Shown here: one piece after another, positions 53,680 through 63,325 of the stretch
Layout of the letters: every line of letters starts with the position of its first letter
Position numbering within the stretch: the first letter of the stretch is position 1
Assembly: GCA_039105265.1 (NCBI GenBank)
Contig: JAPFFF010000006.1
Span: forward strand, 4,526,001-4,590,000
DNA length: 64,000 bases
Reading direction: 5' to 3'
Source: Tritrichomonas musculus
Lineage: Eukaryota > Parabasalia > Tritrichomonadida > Tritrichomonadidae
Program-made: the position numbers and the translations under genes
Notes under the pieces: model-generated
The model's input: the letters and a program-made list of their open reading frames with translations, nothing else
The model's database searches: none
Told to the model about the DNA's origin: nothing

Positions 53680-55082
53680 AATTACTATCAAATAGCGTAA
53701 AAAAAAGGTAAATGCTGATCGATACTAATTGGAGAAGGTTCTTTTGGTAAAGTATATAGCGTAAAAGATGATTGAACTGAAGAAATATTCTCAGCAAAAA
53801 TTTCAATCAGATATCTTTAACTTTTTGAATGATTGATTTTTGAGAAGTGTATCAAAAAGTTCGTGTCAAAATTTGAATACTTTGTCACTTTGCCCATTTT
53901 GAAGCTTTAAAAGCTTAGCTTTTATAAAGAAAAAATATGCAAAAGAAACACAACATTAAGAAGGACAACAGTACATTCCCTGCTAAAGTGATAAGGTTTT
54001 CGAGAAGACAGTATTACAAAAAATGAAGGAAATAAAAGAAAAGCACCAGTAAATAAAATCAAAGAAGAAAATGAAACACAAGAAATTAAAGAAGAAAATG
54101 AAACACAAGAAATTAAAGAAGAAGAAAATGAAACACAAAAAATCAAAGAAGAAAATGAAACACAAAAAATCAAAGAAGAAAATGAAACACAAGAAATTAA
54201 AGAAGAAAATGAAACACAAAAAATCAAAGAAGAAAATGAAACACAAGAAATTAAAGAAGAAAATGAAACACAAAAAATCAAAGAAGAAAATGAAACACAA
54301 GAAATTAAAGAAGAAAATGAAACACAAAAAATCAAAGAAGAAAATGAAACACAAGAAATTAAAGAAGAAAAATCATCCCAAAAAAGTTCTCAAACAAATT
54401 CACAAATATCAAATCAATGGAAAGCTGATCATTCTTGAGATCATTCAATCCATTGCTGGCATGGATTTTAGGCACCACGACTAATTTCAAGCGGATTGCT
54501 TTGCTGCTTCAATGATGAGAGAAAGGTCACTCTTAGGAGGGGCTTACGAGGTGAGCGTGATGAACATTGCCATTCCAAAGTTTTTGAAATACAAAGCCGG
54601 ATTCAAAAAGATTGCGACAAACTTTTTGAATACTCCATGGTCAAATTAACAACCTTTAAGGCTAATTTGTCACAATCTGAATGTTTTTCTTTTCTGAGAA
54701 ACATTGAAAATAATTATTGAATGCTGACACAAGCATTTTGAATCCGACTTTATGATGAAGAAATTATATCAGGGCGACATTCAATTGACCTTGCAAGAAA
54801 ATTATTGATGCATCAGATGGGAATGAATGTTGATGCAGCTCACGCAGAGCTAAGAGATGAACAAGACAGTGAAGATTTAGTTACATATGATAATTATTCA
54901 AGGGCAAAGTTGGTTCTTGAACTTTTTCAATGAATAATCAAAAATTAGAAAAACTAACTATGCACTTAAGATTCTGAAAATTGGACGCAGGCTATTGAGA
55001 TATCTGCAAAACCCGGAAGCAATGTTGATTATCTTTTTTAAAAGAGAAATTGAACGTTTTATATCAATTGAATACAAGTAAA
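53680..55082 (+). pseudogene. Decayed protein-kinase-like locus with repeat region
   Basis: A kinase start is visible at about 53725-53820: LIGEGSFGKVYSVKDD, a TGA, then TEEIFSAKIS with the expected P-loop and the VAIK-type lysine. No catalytic loop follows. A repeat-containing frame (next entry) runs to a TGA at about 54436. From 54496 one frame stays open to 54945 except for three TGA codons (54718, 54739, 54931) and reads protein-like: KVFEIQSRIQKDCDKLFEYS, SECFSFLRNIENNY, RHSIDLARKLLMHQMGMNVD, LVTYDNYSRAKLVLELFQ. Another frame continues NYALKILKIGRRLLRYLQNP to a TAA near 55082. The C-terminal family is not recognised. The stops and frame changes make this a pseudogene of one or two genes. 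Confidence 0.65.
54059..54366 (+). repeat. 27-bp coding minisatellite, 11 units
   Basis: Units AAAGAAGAAAATGAAACACA plus AGAAATT or AAAAATC alternate. In the most protein-like frame they encode the nonapeptide QEIKEENET / QKIKEENET, and one unit carries an extra 3 bp. The last eight units alternate strictly between the two types, showing expansion by a 54-bp double unit. The other plus-strand frame (Lys/His-rich) and the minus-strand Phe/Cys/Ser frames are shadows of the repeat. Confidence 0.85.
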
Positions 55083-55681
55083 TTTTAACCACACAAAAAA
55101 GAACCAGAAAAGAAGAAAAGTTATTTTTGAAAAATCATTTTGGAAAGAAAAAACAGTAAAAAAAAATCATTTTCATTAGTGAATAATGACAGAAACATTT
55201 TATGAATTTTGGTTGGCTATCAAAATTGAGATCCAGTTTTTTTTTTGCATTTCATGGCTTTTTAATTATTTTATCATTCCTTCTAAGAAAAGAAATTGTC
55301 ATTAATAATTCATCAACATACCTTCTTTGCTTTTAGGTGTTAATTTGTATATCAATCATTAGCATCTGAATCAGCAATTTCCTTGATACTGATTTGATAA
55401 ATTTTGTATTTATTTATAGATATATTTTATTATTATATCTATAATTTATATCATCATAATTTATGATGGTAATTATATATATTTTTATATATAGGTGATA
55501 CTATTGAATATTACCAAGATTTTTATGATGAAATGAAAGAGAAAAAAGAGGAGAATTAAACCATTCAATAGAGATCTATTTTGAGATCTCAAAAGAGAAT
55601 CTTTTGTAAAAATGAATTATAGTTAACAATAATAATCGTTATTTCCGTAATCAATTTTTTTTTAAACGTATTGAAAATTTT
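55083..55681. other. AT-rich region upstream of the large coiled-coil gene
   Basis: Mostly non-coding. A short coding scrap (GDTIEYYQDFYDEMKEKKEE and stop, ending near 55559) is present without a start. It may belong to the decayed locus to the left. Confidence 0.45.
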
Positions 55682-58600
55682 ATGTCAAGAAGACCGCCTG
55701 ATGCGAAACCAGACGAGTCTGATTATGAGGCATTGAAAGCTCGAAATCGAGAACTCGAAGAACAAATAGCGATTTTAAATGATGGAACACAAGTTAAACG
55801 TGAAGATTATGAACTACTTGAAAAACGACTTAGGACTGAACAAGATGACCACCTTCAAACGATTAGAATCTTTCGTGATATGGAAAATCGACTAGAAGAA
55901 AACATGAAAAAGTGCGAAAAATACGAACAAATTATTCAAAAATACAAAGAGCTTAATCGTGTAGGAGATAAAACCGAAAGAAGCAGAGATCAACAAATCT
56001 TAGACTTAAAGAGAAATAAATCCGAAATGGAATCATTAAATGTTAAACACAGACAAGATATTTTGTCATATATTGCAGATAACAAAAAATTATCCGACAC
56101 AAACAGAAGACTTGAAGCACATATCCAAGATGTTGATAGAGCTCTTGCACAAATGCTTGAGAGAAATAAAGAACTTGTTCGTTCACTACAGGAGAGTGAA
56201 CTTCGAAATAACGATTTAGTTAATCAACTTGACCTCGAAAAAAAAAATGTATATCGTCTCGAGCATGATTTAGCTAAACTGAGAGACGATGAACGAAGAG
56301 ATCAGCTCTTTCTTCAAGAGTCACGACTTGATACAGTCGAAAGTAATTATGCAAATGCTCAACAAAAGTTATTAATTGCAAATAATACTATTACAGAGCT
56401 TAAGTCGAAAATTTCAAAACTTGAACATGAAGCTGAGAGAGCCGCCAAGTTACAAATTGAACTTGCAAAACAAAAACAAATCAACCAAAATCTAGAAAAT
56501 CAAAACGACCAACTTCAAATGGAGATTGACTCGAATAGAGGTTCTTCTGAAGAATATCGAAAACAGATTGATGATTTACGTGACCGAATTCAAAAACTTG
56601 ATGACAATTACGAAGACCGAATCAACGCAATGAAAGTTGAAGTCGAATATTATAGAAAAAGAACAGAAAAGGAATTCAAAATTAACACAGACCTTGAAGA
56701 ACAAATGACAAATAAAGATAAAGAAATCGACGACCTCAAAGAAGAAATCGCAAAATATTTAGATAAAACTTACGGATTACCACAGGCAGTAAACGAAATT
56801 AGGCAGCTGAAAGCTATGGTTTCAGTCCGAGATGCTCAAATTGCTGACATGATTGTTGAAAATCAATGGACTCAAAAAGTAATTTATGCTCTTGAAGAAC
56901 GCTTACCAGATAACATTAATTTAGAACAATTTTTCAACGAATTACAAAAACGAGAAATTGAATTTCAACAACGAAGGGCAGAAAGAAATATTTATGCGCT
57001 TTTGAAAAAGACGCTCGAAGAAAATAAAGCAAACAGTGTTGGTGAAATCAAAGTCGTTTTAGGCTCAGGAACACGTCATAAAAAGACACTATTTCTTCAT
57101 AATGAAGGTGATATCAATCGCGAAACAGGTTTTGTTCAACAAATAGCAACAGGAATGCGGAGGAGCAGAAGAGCATCTTCTATGAATTCAAGTGAAGCTA
57201 ACGATGATACAGATCGTGCTGACCTTGACACTGATTCATTTGTTAATGAATCAGAAAGTGAGAATGAACTTGTAGCATCATCAGCAATGAGCATTATGAT
57301 GAAGAACAAACAAAGAAAAGACAAAGAAAGAAAGAAGAACGATAATGTTGAGCAAGTTCTTTCAAACATTCCTCGTATTACTTCATCTAAAATGGTAACA
57401 GCTGACGCTTCAGCCCAAGTTTATCCAGATGATTTTCATCCCACAGCTAATAAAAACAACAGTGACAAAGACGAAGAGAAAGATTCGGATAAGTCAATGT
57501 CAGGTAATGAAGACAGATGGGTTCGCGAACTGAGGGGCAAACTAAAGAAAGTTAAAAGTGAAAAGGCTGCTTTAGTAGATCAGCTTAAAATAGCTCGTGA
57601 AGATTTTAATAAGAAATCTCAAGAATCCGACCAAAAATCTATTGAAATTCGTACGTTAACAGTTCGCGTTGAAGATCTTCTAGCACAGATTGACAATCTT
57701 AAGTCGGAACTTAAGCAAACAGGTGGCTCCAAATCCCAAAGCCGAGTCAAGTCACCAAGGAGTTCTCGCAAAAATTCAGAGCTTGATGTTAGCGATACTG
57801 ATACAGAAGATGAATTAAATTCATCCTCTGATTATGGAAGCCCGAGAAAAAAGCAACACTTTAGACGTCTTAATCGGGAAGATGACCCACTGCGTGTTGA
57901 ACTTAAAAATGCAAAAGTACAAGTTATTTCTCCAGGAGTTACTGTTTCAATACCAAAACGTTCGGTATACTTTGAAGTTCGCCCAGTTAAACCTAAGCTT
58001 AGTTATGAGTACAATGATGATAGCGTCTTTCAAGTTCCATCTCCAGATGAACTGGAAATCATTGATGCTCGTATCAAGATTCTTAAAAGCGAAGTTTTCG
58101 AGGCTGAAACACTAGCTGCAGAATCTGCCCGAGAAATTGAAGACTTGAAACGTAAAATCGAGCAGAAAGATGAAATGATTGACCAGATGCGGAGGACAAA
58201 CAGTAACCTCGAAAAGAGACTTGAAGATGAAAGGTCAAATTTCCAAGAGAAATTAACTGAATTACGTAACGATGCAGAACGAACTCTCGAAGCTAGATTG
58301 AAGGAGGCCCGAGATTTGGATGCAGTAAGTAACAACCCATTTGGACGTGGTGCGAGAGAAACAGATTTAGCAGATGTTTCGATGCACATGGAACAATTGA
58401 ATCGTGATAAAGCCAAACTTCTTAATGAATTGACAGAAACTAAAGAAGCTCTAAAATTCATGCAACGACAAAATGGGCAACTCAAAGAAAGATTAAATCA
58501 ATTACAGAAAGATTATAATGAATTGAAAGATAAACAAACGGACACATCTCGCCAGAAGTTGGTTGATTATTCATCAGGATTAAAGATGAAGTTTACGGCC

Positions 58601-58963
58601 TTACAGAAAAAATACGCAGACCTTCAAAAGAATTATGAAGACTTAAAGAAATATAAAGAATCAAGAAATGAACCTCTTAATTTAACTTCTACCTCTCGAT
58701 CATCTGCAAGATCAACTGATGATGGAAACGATGGTTCTTCATCAGCACGCGATGCATCAAAACTAAAAGGGGCCATGATGAAAATTGAACAAATGAGAAC
58801 GCAAAATGAAGAGATGCAATTAAGACTTGGAAAAGCTCAAACAACAATTGAAAGGCTTAATCAATTGCTACAAAGCAAAGAAAGACAAATGACCAAATTA
58901 CAAGAACAGGCAGCTCAATATAAACATATGCTAGCAAAACAACAGATGACAAAAAAATCATGA
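55682..58963 (+). CDS. Giant coiled-coil protein, possibly CEP290-related (1093 aa)
   Basis: Apart from short linkers the protein is coiled coil: residues about 15-365, 400-455, 615-690 and 790-1090. Between the first blocks lies YGLPQAVNEIRQLKAMVSVR followed by DAQIADMIVEN and a LEERLPDNINLEQF segment. This resembles the conserved YGL...EI(R/K)xLKxxxxxRDxxI region and following helix of CEP290-type transition-zone proteins of cilia and flagella. Two acidic Ser-rich linkers (about 500-600 and 690-735) follow, and a short non-coiled strand-rich patch (VTVSIPKRSVYFEVRPVKP, about 755-773) breaks the pattern. A full CEP290 is far longer, so this would be a reduced homologue. A generic centrosomal or Golgi coiled coil is the alternative. 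It starts at ATG 55682. Confidence 0.85.
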   Translation: MSRRPPDAKPDESDYEALKARNRELEEQIAILNDGTQVKREDYELLEKRLRTEQDDHLQTIRIFRDMENRLEENMKKCEKYEQIIQKYKELNRVGDKTERSRDQQILDLKRNKSEMESLNVKHRQDILSYIADNKKLSDTNRRLEAHIQDVDRALAQMLERNKELVRSLQESELRNNDLVNQLDLEKKNVYRLEHDLAKLRDDERRDQLFLQESRLDTVESNYANAQQKLLIANNTITELKSKISKLEHEAERAAKLQIELAKQKQINQNLENQNDQLQMEIDSNRGSSEEYRKQIDDLRDRIQKLDDNYEDRINAMKVEVEYYRKRTEKEFKINTDLEEQMTNKDKEIDDLKEEIAKYLDKTYGLPQAVNEIRQLKAMVSVRDAQIADMIVENQWTQKVIYALEERLPDNINLEQFFNELQKREIEFQQRRAERNIYALLKKTLEENKANSVGEIKVVLGSGTRHKKTLFLHNEGDINRETGFVQQIATGMRRSRRASSMNSSEANDDTDRADLDTDSFVNESESENELVASSAMSIMMKNKQRKDKERKKNDNVEQVLSNIPRITSSKMVTADASAQVYPDDFHPTANKNNSDKDEEKDSDKSMSGNEDRWVRELRGKLKKVKSEKAALVDQLKIAREDFNKKSQESDQKSIEIRTLTVRVEDLLAQIDNLKSELKQTGGSKSQSRVKSPRSSRKNSELDVSDTDTEDELNSSSDYGSPRKKQHFRRLNREDDPLRVELKNAKVQVISPGVTVSIPKRSVYFEVRPVKPKLSYEYNDDSVFQVPSPDELEIIDARIKILKSEVFEAETLAAESAREIEDLKRKIEQKDEMIDQMRRTNSNLEKRLEDERSNFQEKLTELRNDAERTLEARLKEARDLDAVSNNPFGRGARETDLADVSMHMEQLNRDKAKLLNELTETKEALKFMQRQNGQLKERLNQLQKDYNELKDKQTDTSRQKLVDYSSGLKMKFTALQKKYADLQKNYEDLKKYKESRNEPLNLTSTSRSSARSTDDGNDGSSSARDASKLKGAMMKIEQMRTQNEEMQLRLGKAQTTIERLNQLLQSKERQMTKLQEQAAQYKHMLAKQQMTKKS

Positions 58964-59290
58964 TTTTTTAATTATTTGTTTTTGTTTATTTTATAAAGAT
59001 GTTTAAGGATATATAATTTTATTATTAATTTGATTTTATTGATTAGCAATCTCAACTATTGAGAAACTATCTGTACTCAAATCTAATTAATAAAATATTA
59101 ATAAGTAAATTAAAAGAAGATAAGATTAAATGATATTAATACAATATTTAATTTATTGAAAAACAATCTGTTTTAATGATTTTTGCTATAAATAATAGAA
59201 ATAACAATCATCTATAGTTGTATTCCGAAATGAATTAGTGAATAAAAAAATAAGGTAAAAAAACAACCAAATTATTAAAAAAATATAGTA
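58964..59290. other. Convergent intergenic spacer
   Basis: About 330 bp of AT-rich sequence between two genes that converge. No specific signal was recognised. Confidence 0.5.
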
Positions 59291-60457
59291 TTAATGATAT
59301 GAGTCATAATCATAATCATACTCATCAAAATCTTGGTCTAACTTATGAATTTGCTTTTTAAGTTCATTATTTTTATCCTCCATATGTTTAAGCTGTTTAG
59401 TAACTTGGTTGATTTCTTGCTGAAGTCTTTCATTATCATTTTCAATCATCTCTCGAGACCAAGAAATAATATCATTATTAAAGTTGAGTTGATGCCTACG
59501 CTCTTGTTTTTTATGTAATTTTTCTTTCTTATCAACAAGATGTGGAAACTTTTTTTTAAGCATCCTTGCATAATATTTTTCAATTTTTGTTTGTACATCA
59601 TCATCAATTTTTTTTTGAGGTTGTTCAGGGTTACTTTGCTTTCTAGTATTATTATCTGAGCTTGTTGAAGTAATATCGTTATTATAAAATTCAAGATCTT
59701 TTGCTAACTTTTCATTTTCTGCAGCAGTTAATCGTGATTCAGTTTCAATTAACTGCTCAATTTCTCTATCAAGTGGGCTTTCACTGGCGACACTTGGAGT
59801 CCATTTGCGAGATTTAGAACTTTTTGTTGATTTAAAAGAAGAAACAGATGGAGCAGTAGTACGTGCCATCGGTCTACCTCTTTGACTTACTGAATCGTCA
59901 AATTTGATATCATTATTAATTGATTCATCTTCAAATCTAAATTTAGTTTTTTTGTAAGGTGCTACACTTTCAGCAAATCTTCGAGAATTATTAGGAATTC
60001 TTGGCTTAGGCTTAGGCTTATCTTCATCATCTGATGACGAAGAACGGAGTTGATACGCAACAGAGCTTGGCGGAGGTCGACGATAATAAATTTTTTGGCT
60101 CTCATCATCTGACGATGAAAATCCATTATTAGCATATTGCTCGTCTAATAATTTATAGTCTGGATTGATTTGAGAAGTTGTAAAGTTACTATTAGTGGCA
60201 TCTTCATCAGAACTTTCAAAATGCGTTGAATTTTGCTTTTTATTTGCATTTTTACTGCTTCCTTTGGGAAATGATACATTTTTTTGTGAAGATATATTGT
60301 ATGAGTCAGAAGATTCTTCTTCTGGTGACATTTTTGGAATTTTTTTAAATTTTTTCCTTGGATCTGGCTCTGATGCATCTTGATTTTTGAGAAATTTAGC
60401 CAGCGAACGATTTGGATCAGTATAGCTATCAGAGTTATTGCTTGATTCAGAATCCAT
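59291..60457 (-). CDS. Disordered Ser/Asp-rich protein with C-terminal coiled coil (388 aa)
   Basis: Not recognised. Residues about 1-235 are low-complexity, rich in Ser, Asp, Lys and Pro, with repeated SSSDDE-type acidic clusters (for example near 115 and 140) that look like casein-kinase-2 sites. Residues about 230-265 are a helical block, and about 285-375 form a coiled coil (ERLQQEINQVTKQLKHMEDK region) ending in an Asp/Tyr-rich tail (YDYDYDSYH). It starts at ATG 60457. It is divergent to the ankyrin gene at 60666 with about 200 bp between. A cytoskeletal or basal-body role is possible but unsupported. Confidence 0.8.
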   Translation of the reverse strand: MDSESSNNSDSYTDPNRSLAKFLKNQDASEPDPRKKFKKIPKMSPEEESSDSYNISSQKNVSFPKGSSKNANKKQNSTHFESSDEDATNSNFTTSQINPDYKLLDEQYANNGFSSSDDESQKIYYRRPPPSSVAYQLRSSSSDDEDKPKPKPRIPNNSRRFAESVAPYKKTKFRFEDESINNDIKFDDSVSQRGRPMARTTAPSVSSFKSTKSSKSRKWTPSVASESPLDREIEQLIETESRLTAAENEKLAKDLEFYNNDITSTSSDNNTRKQSNPEQPQKKIDDDVQTKIEKYYARMLKKKFPHLVDKKEKLHKKQERRHQLNFNNDIISWSREMIENDNERLQQEINQVTKQLKHMEDKNNELKKQIHKLDQDFDEYDYDYDSYH

Positions 60458-60641
60458 TTTTAAGTTTTAATTACAAAAAACCAGAATCAATTTTTCAATT
60501 GAATTCTTTTAAAAAATTTGAAGAAAATTTAACATCTTTTCTTTTCATATAATTTTTACTTAAGAAATATAATATATTGTTTCTATATATAAGTTTTTTT
60601 TATATATATTTTGAAGAAGAAAAAAAAAAAAATATAACCAT

Positions 60642-60648
60642 TCATTTT
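60642..60648 (+). promoter_or_regulatory. Candidate initiator (Inr) of the ankyrin gene
   Basis: TCATTTT with A at 60644, 22 bases before ATG 60666. The extended TTCATTTTTGATAT resembles the sequence ahead of the BTB-like gene. It supports choosing ATG 60666 as start. Confidence 0.35.
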
Positions 60649-60665
60649 TGATATCCTCGCTCAAA

Positions 60666-62399
60666 ATGGATTCAATTTCTCTTGCAAAACAATTCCAATG
60701 GATTTTATGCAAATTTGACTCAGAGGATGATCAAGCATCAGAAAAAGAACTTGAAAACATATTAAATCAATCAGATAAACAAATTAATTTACTTTTTTCA
60801 AGAATATTTTTTAATTTCATTCCGTCTCGAACAACTCATTTTAAAACATATGCTAGCTTATTTTCCAAAATTCCTTCCCTTTCAAGTCCAGAATTCAAAG
60901 ACATTTTTTTATCATATTTGCGAGATTACTTGCTAGAGCCAAACCAGCCAGAAATATGCGAATTCTTTACATTTCTTGTTGAATCAAAATACATTGAACT
61001 AGATAAAGCTTTTGAAATATTGTTATCATTATTTCAATCTGCTGAAAAACTCCAAAACATTCAATTTCTACAATTTTTATACTGCATCTTTCGAATACAA
61101 AATTTACTAAAAACTCATCCAAAATATCCAGACCTTATGAATGAGTTTAATATCCGAATAGAGAATATTAAAATTGGCGTAAACATTGACGACAATTCAG
61201 AAATTTTCTCATACCTATACGAGCAACTATTAAACCCAGAGAAAAACCCAATAAAAAATATCATTTCTGACGAGAGTGAAAAAATACCATCATTTGAATC
61301 ACTTGATCCTAGTTTATACGTTTCACCATCTATTTTATCCTTTGCTCCACCACTTTCATGCGTTTGTGCCTACTACGGAGCATTAAAAACACTCAAAGCT
61401 GTAGTATCTCGAGGGCAAAATATAAAAGACGACGTTGACGACGAAGGGAGGACGCTTTCTCAATTTGCCTCAGCCAGTGGCAATGTTGAACTACTAAAAT
61501 ACCTAAAAGATACAATAAAAGCAGATTTTACTAATTCATTAGATTATTCGATTGAATATTTCCGAGACGATGCTTTTGAATACCTCATATCTCAATTCCC
61601 ATTATCTCCAACCGCCATACATTCGGCCTGCAAGGCCAATAACGTTTCCAAACTCGAGTTTCTCATATCTAAGAAAGTCAAGCTTGATTCGAGGGACGAG
61701 TACAATTGGACTCCACTTCACATAGCAGCTAGTCATAACAGCTGTGAAGTGACCAAAATACTCACATCGCAATCATCTGTAGATATCAATATTGCAGATC
61801 TCGACGGGGAGACTCCTCTTCATTGCGCTGCGAAAGACGGTTATGTTGATGTAATACGAATCCTTCTAGAACATCCAAAAATCGTTGCTGATTGCAGGGA
61901 CAAAGATGGAGCAACGCCCCTTCATTGGGCCGTTATTAACGATCAAGCAGAAGCAGTAAGAACGTTGATAAGTAATCAAAAAGTGGACGTAAATTCAAAG
62001 GATAATTTCGACCGCACGCCAATCATTTTGGCGGCACTTTCAAACAGCCCAAACGCTTTGAGAGTCTTATTGTCCGCTACCAACAAAATCAACGCGAATT
62101 TGGCCGACCAAAGACAGACAACGCCTCTAATCGCAGCAGCAGAGGCAAAAAGCGTCGAGTGCGCAAGGCTCCTTCTTGGGGAGGCAAAGAGATTGAATAT
62201 CGAGTTGAATAGGAGAAATGTGGAAGGCGTAACGGCTCTCGATACAGCAGCTTTCGCTGATGCACCTGAGATTGTGGAGTTGTTATTAAAGACAGAAGGT
62301 ATCGACGCATCTGATTTGAATAATCAGAGCGCAAGAAAACAACTTTCTAAGAGGGTTTTGAAATTAGTTGATGATTATTTTAGTGCTAATAAAAAATAA
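60666..62399 (+). CDS. Ankyrin-repeat protein (577 aa)
   Basis: The first ATG is at 60666. Residues about 1-210 are an all-helical N-terminal domain of the type that precedes ankyrin repeats in many trichomonad proteins. From about 215 onward there are about nine repeats, degenerate at first (SCVCAYYGALKTLKAVVSRG), then clear: WTPLHIAASHNSCEVTKIL, ETPLHCAAKDGYVDVIRILL, ATPLHWAVINDQAEAVRTLI, RTPIILAALSNSPNALRVLL, TTPLIAAAEAKSVECARLLL, VTALDTAAFADAPEIVELLL. It is probably a cytosolic protein-binding scaffold. The DNA of the repeat part (about 61680-62330) is visibly richer in G and C than the 5' half. The stop has the TAAA context. Confidence 0.9.
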   Translation: MDSISLAKQFQWILCKFDSEDDQASEKELENILNQSDKQINLLFSRIFFNFIPSRTTHFKTYASLFSKIPSLSSPEFKDIFLSYLRDYLLEPNQPEICEFFTFLVESKYIELDKAFEILLSLFQSAEKLQNIQFLQFLYCIFRIQNLLKTHPKYPDLMNEFNIRIENIKIGVNIDDNSEIFSYLYEQLLNPEKNPIKNIISDESEKIPSFESLDPSLYVSPSILSFAPPLSCVCAYYGALKTLKAVVSRGQNIKDDVDDEGRTLSQFASASGNVELLKYLKDTIKADFTNSLDYSIEYFRDDAFEYLISQFPLSPTAIHSACKANNVSKLEFLISKKVKLDSRDEYNWTPLHIAASHNSCEVTKILTSQSSVDINIADLDGETPLHCAAKDGYVDVIRILLEHPKIVADCRDKDGATPLHWAVINDQAEAVRTLISNQKVDVNSKDNFDRTPIILAALSNSPNALRVLLSATNKINANLADQRQTTPLIAAAEAKSVECARLLLGEAKRLNIELNRRNVEGVTALDTAAFADAPEIVELLLKTEGIDASDLNNQSARKQLSKRVLKLVDDYFSANKK

Positions 62400-62548
62400 A
62401 GATCTTTCTGTTAATCTTTATTGTTTTTTACTTGAGATTTATGAATTTTTTTTTTTTTTTGTGTTGATAACTTTTTGAAATAGCTTTTTTATCAAAAAGT
62501 TAGAAAATTGCTCGTTTAATTTTTTGTTGAAAAATTATTTTTAAAAAA

Positions 62549-62947
62549 ATGAAAAAACAAAAAGGACCTACACTTCAGAGATGGACAAAACCTGGATTTT
62601 TCCCTAGAAAAAATCCTAAAGCAGAACAATTTGGCATTTCTAGGAAAGCAGAATCAAATATACCAATAACTCTCAACGTTGGCGATGTACAAATTAAATG
62701 GGAAGACCCAGAATGGATTAACGGAAGAATTACTGATAGATCAAAAGATGCAAATCCTTCTATTCAAGATATCAAAGAAATGAAAACCAGAAATGCTCAA
62801 CTACAAGTTGAATGCGAAATATTATTAAACATGTTAACTTCAGCAGAACTTAGAAAAGCGAGATTGAAAAGAGAATTAGCTGAGAAGAAAATAGTTTTAC
62901 AAGAATTAATCGAAAGAGTTGAAGCCGAAAGAGAAGAAAATGAATAA
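62549..62947 (+). CDS. Small basic protein with C-terminal coiled coil (132 aa)
   Basis: Not recognised. The N-terminal ~70 residues are basic with Trp and Pro (TLQRWTKPGFFPRKNP), then a predicted beta segment with a conserved-looking VGDVQIKWEDPEWINGRITD. A coiled coil (about 75-132) ends the protein, rich in Glu, Lys and Leu. It starts at ATG 62549, about 150 bases after the ankyrin gene on the same strand. The size and layout recall small axonemal or basal-body proteins; this is speculation. Confidence 0.75.
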   Translation: MKKQKGPTLQRWTKPGFFPRKNPKAEQFGISRKAESNIPITLNVGDVQIKWEDPEWINGRITDRSKDANPSIQDIKEMKTRNAQLQVECEILLNMLTSAELRKARLKRELAEKKIVLQELIERVEAEREENE

Positions 62948-63325
62948 TTTGATATTATTTTATTCCGCGTAAAAATAATGAAATATCTCGATATCAAATC
63001 GAAAAAGTTTTTTTTTGTTAATACAACAATTATGTTTTTATAAATCATAACCATGAAAATAATGCATACGCTTTTTTTATTATTTAATATCATTAGCATT
63101 TACGATTATTAGAATCTAAACATAAAAAATATTTTCTATTAATACTAGTATCTCAAAAACATTACATCGGATGATATGAGATCACTAATAATAACCAAAA
63201 AGTACGGAAAATAATAATAAAAAAATATAATTTAATATTCAAATAAAAACAATTTTTTATTAAATAATAAAAATAATCAACATAATAATAAAATATAAAA
63301 ACAATATAATTTTTTTTTTTTCTAC
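62948..63325. other. AT-rich convergent spacer
   Basis: No gene or defined repeat. The open frame at 63162-63371 on the minus strand is Tyr/Phe/Ile-rich, overlaps the dynein 3' end and is not supported. Confidence 0.5.

Noticed and set aside
53922-54354. Phe/Cys/Ser-rich frames on the minus strand
   Set aside because: They are mirror images of the 27-bp repeat on the plus strand; composition is dictated by the repeat and no start context supports them.
54071-54484. Lys/His-rich plus-strand frame (MKHKKLKKK repeats)
   Set aside because: Alternative frame of the same 27-bp repeat. The QEIKEENET frame has a normal coiled-coil-like composition and is the likelier original coding frame.
53680-55082. 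Alternative genetic code (TGA = Trp) across the decayed locus
   Set aside because: TAA codons also interrupt the kinase-like part and frames change several times, so decay explains the data better. Intact neighbouring genes use TGA as stop.
62089-62334. Minus-strand frame opposite the ankyrin repeats
   Set aside because: Shadow of the strongly supported ankyrin coding frame.
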